This document shows positions 40,001-52,000 of a stretch of DNA of 64,000 bases, in pieces. The first letter of the stretch is position 1; the number at the start of each line of letters is the position of its first letter. Below the pieces are notes generated by a model. The model had not been told where the DNA came from. It was given only the letters and a program-made list of their open reading frames with translations, and did no database searches. The DNA lies in contig WPIO01000001.1 in assembly GCA_009760855.2 (NCBI GenBank), forward strand, positions 10,722,501 to 10,786,500, in the 5' to 3' direction. A program made the position numbers and the translations under genes. The stretch comes from Cristatella mucedo. Lineage: Eukaryota; Bryozoa; Phylactolaemata; Cristatellidae.

Positions 40001-43000
40001 CCTTAGCTACTTCAAACTCGATGCCTCCATCCTTTGATGTCAGTAAAACATTGTTCGAGTACCAGTCGACATTGACGTCTGACCCTTCAACAACTACGGT
40101 CAGCACTAACCGTTCGCCATCTTTCACAGAGACATCTGACAGGCCTTGCAGAAAGGTTGGTGCTTTTGACGGTACAGGCTGGTGCTGCCGTGTCACTGTG
40201 TCAGGCTTATCGAAATCGACATCCTTCCTGCCAGTGGTATCAACTTCAAGTTCCAGGACAGATATAGGCGACTCAAGCACAGGCATTGCTCCAGCATTTC
40301 CTACATCAACCATTGGTGCACTTTCTACCAATATTCCAGCAATGACAGAGGTCTCAGCCTCGTGCTCTTTGGTGGAGGTTTGTAGAGATAAAATGGCAAC
40401 AGAGGCAGAGTCTTTGCTAGACTTCTCTTGGGTGACAGTTGCTTTGACATCGTCGAGTATAATCGAGATCATAGCAGACTCGAGTGCACTGCATATTGCT
40501 GTCTCGGGGTGTATTTTGGTTTCGAGCACACCTTGTTCATGATTTCCTAGCGAGTTCTCTACTGACGAGTCGCTGGTAGTGGCGGGACGATGCTGGAGAT
40601 CGTGATCGGATGAAGACGCACTCTCGTCGATGATGGCACTTGCCTCAAAAGCACTGTACTGCAGCAGCTGATCAGCAGCTTGAGCAGAGCTAAAGTCACG
40701 TGTGTGATCAGACTTGACGGTCTGCATGGCAATAGCGATGGGTTCTGTCTGCAAAGCATCAGAAACATTGACGAAGGCAGAAGCCAGAACGGCACGAAGT
40801 ATTTCGGCGGTGGAAGCAGGTTTTACAGGTTCTACTTCAATAGGATGTGGCATAGCTGTGATTGTTTCAGAGCTCGAGTCAGCCAGTGACTTGGCAATCC
40901 TGCTGTCAATGGTATTTTCAAGGCAGGCAGAGCTGGCAGGCTCAGTAGACATCGAAGCAACTGCTTGCTCGGTACTTTGCATGCTGTTGCTCGGAATATC
41001 GTAGCTTATTTTATTCTGTGAGTCAGTAGTGAAGCTGTCGTGTGGAGCCATCGAATCGGTAGCAGTAGCAACCCGTGTAGTTTGCAGTATAGCTGATAGT
41101 GAAGAAGCAACAATGTCGGCATTAAGAATCACAATGAATGGTTCCTTCGAAGGTAGTTCAGTACACTCAGGTGAATCATCAATGCTAATGGAAGCTAACA
41201 TAGACTGTTGTTGTTGAAAACCCAAAGCTTTACTTTCAAAAGCCATGCCATCAATTCTTGGCAGATGAGTGTGCACTTCAGCTGTGTCAGCCGCAGCTAC
41301 GAGTATAACTGATTTCTGCATTATGACGGGAGCCTCACTGACGTCTACAATCGGTGGCTGTTCCACTAGCTCCTGGGTGGTATGTACCACAGCGATGTCA
41401 GGTTCCTGTGCCAAAACCGTAAGAACACAAGAAGTTGAAACTTCATCAACATCATTATATGAGACTGCAGTATAGGATCCGGCATCTTCAGGCATAGTGT
41501 CAGATATAATGAGAGAGAATTTACCATCTCCATACGCTTTCAGTTCTATCCCCTCCTCCTCATTCAAAAGAATGTTGTCTTTGTACCAGTCAACATCAAT
41601 GCCAGGGCCATTAACCATTACGGTCATGACAGTCTTGCTACCATCCTTCACAGAAAGGTCTGACAAGGTCTGCTGATAGACGGGTACCTGCCACGGTTGC
41701 TGTGACATGATCTGCTTAGAATATTCCTGAACTGTGTCAGTGATGCTGCCATCTTTCCACAGAGTCTGATACATAGACTCTGTGACTTCTTGTACATCTG
41801 GACCACTCTCAATCAGTTTAGATGCCTTAGAGCTGGTCGCCGATGCACTAATAGGTACTGGTGTAGGTGCGAATTCCTGTGCAGCCACAAGCTGTTGGGA
41901 GGCAACCAATTCTGTCGAAGCTGATGTTGATCGAAGAGCAATGGTTACGGTACCAACATTATCAGCAGCAGTTTGAATCCCTTCAGGAACAGCAGAGGCA
42001 TCCTTGCAATCAGCTATCGGCACTTCCTGTTTCACAGCCGTGATAGGTAAATCCAGTTTGCGAATTCCGGCTGGGTACAATGACACTGAATCAGGGGCAT
42101 CAGCATGAGGCAGCTGCACCCCAACGATGAAAGCAGATGAACTTAGGTCTTCTGCTATGCTCGAAACAATAAGGCTATCAGTGAGATGCTTGTGGGATGA
42201 TAGGGATTCAACAGTTTCGTGGATATGAATACAGTCAATTGGCTCTAAATGCTCAGTGAGCACCACAGGTTGGGCGGCATCAGTAATATCGTGGCATACA
42301 GTGATAGATGCTGCACAGTGCTCAGTTGATTCACTGGGTTCTTCTCCATTCCATTGCATAAGCATAGCTTCAATTGATGGCACTTCACTGCTTGGTCTTG
42401 CCGTTTGCTCAGTGACATGGTGGCTAACAACAACTGCTCCACACACTGCACCTGTATCCCCTAGAGCCATTACGGTCGAAACGTTTTCAGTTGCCCCCAG
42501 CACAGCCTCATGATGTACAAGCTCTACAGAATCAACAAATTGATCTTCAGGAGCATAAACTACAGCTGTATCTGCAACCGTTTGCATCATATCGTGTGCT
42601 GCTTGTGGAGAAAGTGGTGCACAGTTATTAGTGACTGCCGCAAGACGTTCTGCCTTCATATAAGTGGCAACATGATCAAATGTCATATCAGGCTGTGGCA
42701 ACGTCTGGGTGCATTCGTATGGAAGCATGCCCACCGAAACTGCACCTGCAGACGAGCTTGTGGTCAGTGCCAGGCCGGCATCAACGGGCACTACGATCGC
42801 TGGAGTTAAGAGAACGCCTGCACCTTGGTCGATGACATCAGCATTAGATAGATCAGATGCCATGTGCTCTTCTGTACTGTTCTCGGAGCTAGGTGAAACA
42901 GCTGCCTCAGACTCTTTTGTCACTCTAAGCATGCACGACGTTGTCACCTCATCCACTTCATTGTAAGCGACCAGCGTGTATGTACCAGCATCATCGGGCA

Positions 43001-46000
43001 TGATGTTCGTTATTATAAGTGAGAATTCACCTCCTGGCCTAACTTCAAATTCCACTTCGTCCTCCTCAGCCAACAATACTTGATTTTTGTACCAGTCTAC
43101 ATGCACTTCGGGGCCATCAACAACTGCTGTCATTACTGCTTTTTTACCATCTTGTACTGAGGCATTGGACAATGCTAGACGAACGGTTGGTGCCACCTGA
43201 GACACAGGTAGAGTGGCGATAGGCTCTATCGGCTTTGCACCACTGATTTCATTCCTATTGACTTTAGTTGTAATGTGTTGCCATGTCACCATTTCTGGTA
43301 CAGCTTGGTCGAGGATCACGCTTGTTATCGATCTGGACTCAGCTCTCACTGGACACTCGATGGTGCTAGTTAGCTTAGCATCATCTTGCAAAGGTTGCCC
43401 TGTGGTCAAAACCTCAGAGGAAGAAGACTCGGTCTCCATAATGATGCTTGAGCTCACCGAACTGACTTTGCTATTGCTCACGGAACCCTCAGTCACATGC
43501 ATATGCTCAAGTTGATCTTTAGCCTTTGCCATCAAGATGGCAGTAACCGACAACTGTTGGTCAACATGCTGTTCAGACGCTCCTACTGCTGGTTCTACGA
43601 AGGTGGCTCTGGCTTGCTCTGACTCTGTTGCACAGGCTGACAGATGCTCGATGGCTATTGTGCTCAGCTCGACCCGACCTGGCTGCTCACATATACCAGA
43701 ACCCGACTTTGGCTGCAGGTGAAGCACCTCTCTCGTCGGCTCATGTACAGTGCTTTCCACAGGCTTCACTGAATAAGAAGAGTCAATGTCAGATACAGAC
43801 AAGTGAGCACCAGCTTCCGGTGCCAGTTCATGCTGTGCACTATCAGTCTCCGAGGCTAGCATGATAGCTTCCTCTCTGGCTGCTTTGGCAGGCTGCTCAA
43901 CTACAAGCACAGGCTTGCACATGTCAATGACGATTTCTGCTAGAGTAGATTCGAAGGGCTGAGCCACAGAACAATGAGCTAACTCTATAGAATCTGTTAC
44001 CAGGGATTGAAAGACTGTGTCTTCTTTGTTTTTTCTTACACTGGAAAGCTCAGCTCGAGCTGTTGATGTTGCAAGCTGCTTATCAATGCCTGGCAAAAGA
44101 ACGACCAGGCCAGCTTCGGTAGCCACAGCCACATTTTCCACCGGTAGCTGGCTGACGGCCAGGTCAACTTCGTCTGAATGGCTGCCCTCTGTTGTTAGTT
44201 CATGTGATGCGCTATCTGCACGGGCACCACCAGCAATGCCTCTGGTGAACAACGGTAGGTGTACATCTACTGGTACAACATCGTTTGTAGCATCTAGAGT
44301 TGTGACGTCCTGTTCCATTTCCATAACCGTGAGGAAGCAAGTACAGTGCTCTTCGCCATGCTTGTTAACAGCAACAACGGTGTACATTCCCTGATCATCC
44401 ATCAGCGTGTCAGTTATCGTCAACGTAAACGTTTCACCATCCTGCTCACATACCATGTCATCGCTTTCATTAAGACGTACATCCTTCCTATACCATTCGA
44501 CCTCGACGTCTTGCCCTTTGACTACCACCTGCAACACGGTCTTTTCTCCATCGTGAACAGACTGATCTTGCAACTTTCGTACAAATACAGGAGCATCCCT
44601 TACTGTGATAAGCTGCTTTTCCATGTTTAGATTGCTAGATCCATCTGCAATCGCCACAGTGGTTGATAAAACGGCTGTTTCGGCTACCTGCTTCATGCCA
44701 AAATCTGAAGCTATTGTACATTCCTCTTCGGTCAGCTTATCGACCTCTGCAGCTGTGTATAGTTGGCCATCCTGATGCAACACAAAATCAGCCAGCATAG
44801 AATTGCTTTCAGTAACTTCCTCTATTGAACAATCGTTTTCAGTAGGCAAAACCGGTATTTCTCTTGTGACATTAGTCAGCTTGAACATCACCACAGCATG
44901 CTGGAGCAAGGGCTTTGTGAAATCGACCGCGGGTGATCCTGCAGGGCTGGCAAGTGTTCGGTCTGTATTTGCTTCATCTTTCAGCATTCCAGGGATCACT
45001 TCTGCTTGCTCCTCTATATGTCTCTCCTCTGCCGTTGGAGTAGTCACGGTTAGCAAGCACGATGACTTAGCTTCCCCAAAGCGATTATGAGCAACGGCTT
45101 GATATAGTCCACTATCCTCGACGAGAGTGTCGTCAATTGTCAATGTGAAAATGTTGCCAACCTTGTGACAGATGACTTCTTCACAGTCGTTTAAACACTC
45201 TTCATCGCGATACCACATCACGTTGACGTCTTCTCCTTCGGCGATGACTTGCATTATCGTTTTATCACCGTCGTGTACTTGCATGTCCAATAATTTTTTT
45301 GCGAAAACAGGAGGACCGATCTGTACAGTCTCTTGACGGCCGGCGGTTTCGAAAGCATCCTCTCCAACGACAGCTGCCTCAGTCTCACGGGCTAAACATA
45401 CAGCAGCACCCCCATGTTCAGCTGCAGTAACGCTAGCATCAAAGTCTTCGACCACCTCTGCTTCTGACAGTGGAACTTCTTGCACAGCCATGACACACTG
45501 ATCCGACGGCAGGTGTTTTGCCTGGTCAGTCACAGACTCACCGGCAAGTTGCGAAATGATGCCAATCTCAGGCCTAGCAACATTGGCACTAGTCTTTGCT
45601 AGCGAGGCACTAGCGACCTGCTGAAACTGCTCCAAAGGCTGGATGCTTGCAGGAATTGCTGTTTTGACAGCCTCGCCAGTCTGTCCGGCCGTCACGTGAA
45701 ACGTTGACCGATCCTTCCCTGTAGCCACACTGGTTGGCTCAACATTTGCTGCCGGAGTGTCGCCTATCTCACTGGTTGTCGTAACAGTGGAAAGATCCAC
45801 GGGAATCAATTCCATTGGTACAGTGGAAGAATTTGCCACATCAAGGATCATGCTAGGTCTCTCATCATCGGTGGGATGATGGACTGCACTCAATAGTATG
45901 TTGGTGGTGTTCGACATGCTTGCTGTAGTCATCAAATCAACTTCTGTGACGAACGGCATGAGCAAACCAACGACTTCGCCACTGACTGCCAATATCTCGG

Positions 46001-49000
46001 CTGAAGATGAAGCAGTGTAAGGCTCGTGTATGCTTGAAGTAATGCTGGTCGCATGCTGCTGGTCTCCCGATGTAATCAGGACTGAGACATCGGTTCTCGT
46101 ATTTGCCAAATTGGTGGCATAGAGTGAGGTGGCAACAGTCGAATGCATTTCCGAAGCACTAATAAAATGTCCTGCAGGCCCTAAATCAAGAGAGTCAGTG
46201 CTTTCCACCCGGAGGTGCACTACCTTATCAGTTGTGTACTGTTGCTCAGCTTTGGATTGTGCTTGATCAGCAGTGATGACAATGAGCTGGCAGGACGACG
46301 TTACATCTCCAGTGCTGCTTCGGGCTAAGGCGGTATACATTCCCGCATCACCCTCAAATGTGTCAGCGATTTCCAATGTGAAAGTGTCGCCAAGTCTGTC
46401 TACGATAAAGTCTTTGCTATTGTTAAGAAGCACACCATCCCGGTACCATTCGAGGCTGCCTATGACATTCTTCACAACCACTGTCATCGCCGTTCTGCAA
46501 CCCTCTCCAACGATAAGGTCAGACAGAGGTTGCACAAATACAGGAAGCCGTTCAGTGATAGACGTCGGTCTTCCTTCAATTCCCACCGATTCTATAGCTG
46601 GAGTATGGCTGTGCTGCTGCACAAAATTAGCGTCTGTCATTGTCTGCTGTGGCATAATGTTTGCATCTAAAATCAGCCTGGCATCGTCATAAACTAATAC
46701 TTCCATACTTGGCCTTACTGCTGGCACACTCGAGACATTTGACTCCACTCTAGCTGTACAGGCAAGTGCCACATCTCGTTCAGAAAATGCACCTTTGGTC
46801 AGCAGAGACTCAGATTCTTGCATGACTGCAACCAAGGGCTCGGTATGCACGACGGCTGAGTCAGCTGGGCTAATACCAGCATCCACCTCAATGCTACAAC
46901 TGACCCCAGCAGCTACGTCAGTAGCTGATTCAAAAGGCAGGCTAGATTCTACTGGGAGCCAATGAACTTCAGCTATGCCTCTGCCTTTAAGCATGGTTGG
47001 TTGTGGCATATCAACCGCCACAGAGCAGCAGCAGGAGGCTTCGCCAACAGGGGTGGTGGCAAGCACAGTATATGTGCCGATCTGGTCCACCGATGCTGCG
47101 GGCAGTAAAAGTGCATGGTAGCCACCAGTGCTGCACTGAGCCATATAGCCTCGATCCGCTCCTGCTCGAACACCATCTTTGTACCATTCAACGACAGCAT
47201 CCTCGGGAGAGACTGTTACCTCCAACTTACAAGCATCGCCGGTCAGCATGACGATGGCATCCAGAAGAGGCGACATGAATGATGGTACCATCGTTGTACT
47301 TGACAGCACTACTGCCGGGGCTGTCTCTTCGCCGAGGTCATGCAAATCGATGGTGGGAACTGCAGCAACGTCAGATGAGATGCCGCTGCTAGGCGCCATG
47401 GCTTGGGGAGACACTAATATAACAGCTGCTTCCGAAACGGTGTTCTCGCCGGCTGCCGAGCATAACACGGTCAGGGTGCACTGGCATCTCACCTCGCCCC
47501 AGAGGTTTTGAGCAACGATCATGATGAGTCCAGCGTCTTGATACGAGGCACCCTGCACGATCAGAGTGTGCACAGCACCCTCGGCTCGCACGGTAAAAAC
47601 GTTTGAATCGGTGGCGATCGGAGAGCCGTCTTTGAACCACTGCACTTGGATGTTCTCGTCATTGAATATGGCTTCAGCAACTGCCGTCTCACCGCTCTGC
47701 ACCGTGATGTCCTGCAGTAGACGAGTAAGCACGGGAACCAGCGATCGGCTATCGCTCGTCGTCGCACTTGAGCTTGCTGTTGCCTCAGTGGAGATGGAGG
47801 CGTGAGCAATGATAGGTTGTTGCTGCAAAAGCTTTGGAGAAGAAAGTGCAGACACGTCTTCTGAGTAATGGCTCGGCTGTTCATCTAAGGACAGCACAAA
47901 CAACTCTTTTTTCTGAAGAGCATTTGATGGTGGCTCATCCCTGACGTCTTGCATAGTTTCAACTACAGGCTCAGCCACAGCCTGAGCAGCACTGTAACTA
48001 AAGACTTCCTCCTGTAGCTCCTGAGCAGACTACAAAAATAAAAGGTTTGACTGGTTAAATAGGCAATTTTGTTGCAGGGCACATGTTAGAGCACAACAGC
48101 ATGACCTGTGAAACCAAGGGTGTCAGAGATTAGGTAGGAGCCACCAGGCCCTCGACTCGCTTCGAAACTAATGGCGAATTAGATGGCTTGGCAGCCAGAC
48201 ACACCCCTTCAGCCCTCCTATTATTGGTGCATTTACAAGGTCAACGCCTTTCTCTCATAGGCTCACACAGATCCACACCCATTTAGTGCAGTTATTTATA
48301 TAAGAGTTATCATACACAGCTGTACGTAAGCTGCCAATATCAAGTTTAACACTGTTTCATAGCACCTCAGGTGTCGTGCAAATGTCTCAGGTAGGCTAAT
48401 AATGATCCGATAAACATGAAATCTGAAGTACATGCCCCTTGGTATGTGCTACAAAGTTTCACAGTGGTAAACCGAACAGCAAGAGTTTTTGCCATTACTT
48501 TCATGCTTTTCAGACATCAGCTGTTTCAGGAGTGTTTTCCCAACCGTAGTCTTTGGTACCTTGTAAATTTTACAGCTTGACAAAAAGGACTCCGATCAAC
48601 GTGAAATTTGGCAGATAAGCGGATTTCAACTTGCATATCGTAGGGCCAAGCTCATTTTAAGTGTATGTTAGGTAAGTATAGCTGCACATATCCTTAAATG
48701 TCCCTGAACTTAATTTTGTGGGTATATTCACAGTTTGACACGTAAAGTAATTTTATTTCTTTTTAGATTTCCGGAGTGACAACACAAATGTCTTGCATCA
48801 TTTGAGGGGTTTAGCATATTTTTGTACGTATAGTATTGAATCTGTTGATTTAAAAAGATACCCATGTTTGACTGAAGACCTGTATAAACTATGACCTCCC
48901 CTCTCCTCGTACAGGTCATCAGAAGGTCAGCATAGCAGCTATGGTTACATCAAAAGATGGCTCATGTCACAATTTTTATTTGTGCCAACTTGCATGCCAA

Positions 49001-52000
49001 TCGTTCCATGGATCATTGAAAAATATTAATAAATGTGTTTTGAGGGAAATGAATCATGTAGGGGTGAGAGCATAACTTCCAAATCCTCGGCCATTACCGA
49101 GATGACGAATTTCTAATCATCACTATGGCAGCAAGGCAAGAATTTTCAAAATATACAGAAAGCAAACTATGAATAGTTCTTGCATTTTGAAGCAGAGCTG
49201 CCACTGGGTAATGAAAACCAGCACCAAAACAATCTTGTAGGGATGACTCATGAGACTTTGTGGAGCAGGGGTGAATCAACCAAAACAGAAATTCGGATAT
49301 TCAAAAACAATCTGATAATTGTGCTTACATTGCAGGCAAGCTTTGGCACATTTGAAGCAAACCTCGTGGATGCTTTGGAGCTGCAAAATTGTCAATCATC
49401 TCACAATAATAGCAGACAAACATATCCGGATGAGCAGCAATCAACTTACAAAACTGCGCTCTGTATTTTTTCTGGCTGCTTCTACTAACCTTCTGCATCG
49501 GTTGTACCGAATTCTGGTTGCCTACGTGAAGCTCGGCAGACGTGGTAGCCTCACCAAAGTCATTTGTGGCCACAACCCGGTAGGTACCAGAATCCTCAGG
49601 AAAGGCATCGGTGATGCAAAGAGTTGTCTCATAGTCAGTGATGTTCACCGCCAAATCAGAAGAATTCAAAATGAGAGCGTCATTGCGGTACCATTCTATA
49701 AGAGGCTTTGGTTGCCCAATGAAGCCTGCTTTCATCACAACACTTTCACCGTCATTTATTGTTTGGTCTGTTAATAATGTTGTGAATGACGGTGCAGACC
49801 CTGCAAAACAATCATGACATTCATGCATTTCAGAAAAACCTGTCCTGGATCCAATAGCTTTACCTTAAGTGCAGATTTATGATACGTTCTTGCTACTCCC
49901 GATAAGATATTTACCGGGTAGCTATGGATAAAGCAATGCTATTTCCACAAAGCTAGAATACACACACCATCCAGCTCATATGGTACCTACGATTCATCAT
50001 TGCATCCAATACATTTTCTCTGCTTTGACAAATTTGCGATGCTTTCAGCAATATCAAGCAATGCTGCAATCGGTTTATTCGCGACTTGCAATAACTCATC
50101 AGCAGCGACTTAGCCTAGACAAAAGTGCTTGAAAACTTAGGTGAAGAGTACTGTTATGCTAAGTGCTAGTAGCCCTGTACAGAATAAAGGGTGGTCAATG
50201 CAACAGTAACTGATACACCTGGATTCCCAATCCCCGCCGCTAATAGATGATTAGCAAAGGGTGATCACGAATTAAGATCTTGTATTAAGCAAGAGAGCTC
50301 TATCTCTGTTAGCTTAAGTTCAGGTAGTGTCACAGTGATCATGGGCTAGCATTACAAAGCAATGTCAAGGTGATGTAAACGTATTACCAAAAACTGTTAA
50401 ATCCGATTAGACGTAGGAAAATAAATGTTTTATGATTGAAGCTATCATGTAAAAATAAGGGCTACAGTGTAAAAAATCCGACAATACTAATCGCTACTAT
50501 ACTAATAATAAAGGTCTACTAAAACATCTTTACCAACTCAATTAATTTCTTGTCAAAAGTGCTTAGCACTCCAGACAATGCCAAGGCTTTGGGTATGATG
50601 GTGGACAATTTGTACTCAGAAAGTCAGCTAGGCTTTGACTGCAGTGTAGACAGTTTTCAAGTTTAATATGGCTTAGTTTTCATTGCTTTGCGATGTTTCA
50701 TACTGCACTACATTATAGTAATCATATTCGTGCCCTTAAACCTATGATAGAATAGGTAACAAATTTCAATTTTTCCCTTGGGTAAAGCATGTGTTTTGCT
50801 AATCTCTCATAGCTTAAATAAATATAAAATAGCCATTGGTTCTACAACAACTTTACTTTTGTAGTCCGGAAAATGATATCTTGAAATTCTCCTGTTTTGC
50901 AGTTATGCATGGTTCGGGCGTCAGATTTGCACATAGAGCAAGCATTGTGCCATTACCAAAATTAGTGATGGTTAGTTAGACATGATACTACAGAGTAGTA
51001 TACATAAACAATAAGTAAGAATGATATTCATGAGGTCATGCGACTACCACCCGACTACCGCTGCCATTAGATGCAAAGTTGCCTTCAAGATGAAGCACAA
51101 TGCAGAAGGGTCCGGGAACTGCTCTAGGGCCTGCTTCTTTGCTCAGGCTATTTTCAGGTGGATTGCAACGAGTTTACAGAGATGTTTTGGCCAGTTGTTA
51201 AGTACAACTCACTGAGAACTTCCTTCTCCAATGGTGCCATGATGGAACTCCAGATCTATCCAATTATCTGTTCGTGCTACTGCTGTTGGAAATCACCCAC
51301 TTACGTGACCAGCGCTGGCTGCTCAGCAAGGGGGGTGTGTTGGCTGAATCCGCTTCATAGCCAGTGTGTCAGGCAGTTTCACTTTTATCTGAATGACCTT
51401 TTGACACTGGCTGACTCAGGAATCACGTGTATTTTCGGAGCAGCAGACCATTGCTGATTGGCTGAATATCTTGAGCACCTAAGCCAGCAGGTCTCTGCCA
51501 AGGCAACACCAGCTACGACTAATCAGAGCGTGATTACGAAGAGAAGCCAATAGCATCAAGATTTGTATGCACGATGGCTTGCTAAGCTAATGGCGTTAGT
51601 TTAGGACTATTATATATATTGGACCTGCTAGTCGCTTATTCTTTGTCTGTATCTGCTGTGGTCCACATTCTGTTCGTCGGCTGCCTTATTAAACACCGTA
51701 ATTTTCTCAACCATTGACCGGCAAATGGCTTCACGATAGCACTGCATCTCACGGGTGCTTCACATCCGTGTCGTGTGGAGGTCAGGTATCATCCACCAGA
51801 CCAGTCGCCTGTGGTGTCCCTCAAGGGTCCGACCTCGGTAAATTGCTGTTTTTCATTTACACTCAACCTCTGGTAAAAGTAATTAGGACCCATGGAATAG
51901 AATACCACTTTAATCCTGATGATACTCAACTGTATTTGTCATTCAAACCGTCGGAATCTGCTGAAGCAACTGATCAACTGAATGATTGCCATATCGACAT

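Larger units (their letters stand above)
37145..41169 (-). repeat. Tandem unit A of 4,023-bp coding repeat
   Basis: This is the most upstream copy in gene order. It begins at the codons for [10 protein letters not shown] and runs to the next occurrence of the same segment. It measures 4,025 bp because of two 1-base gains (about 37678 and 39158). The unit encodes about 1,341 residues with three Ig domains. Confidence 0.95.

Noticed and set aside
28352-48029. Five separate genes in the giant exon because of frame changes
   Set aside because: The breaks coincide with single-base differences between near-identical copies, no splice sites or starts lie there, and the corrected length fits the flanking phases.
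49180-49774. Plus-strand frames over exon 12
   Set aside because: They overlap a clear Ig exon on the minus strand and show no protein features.
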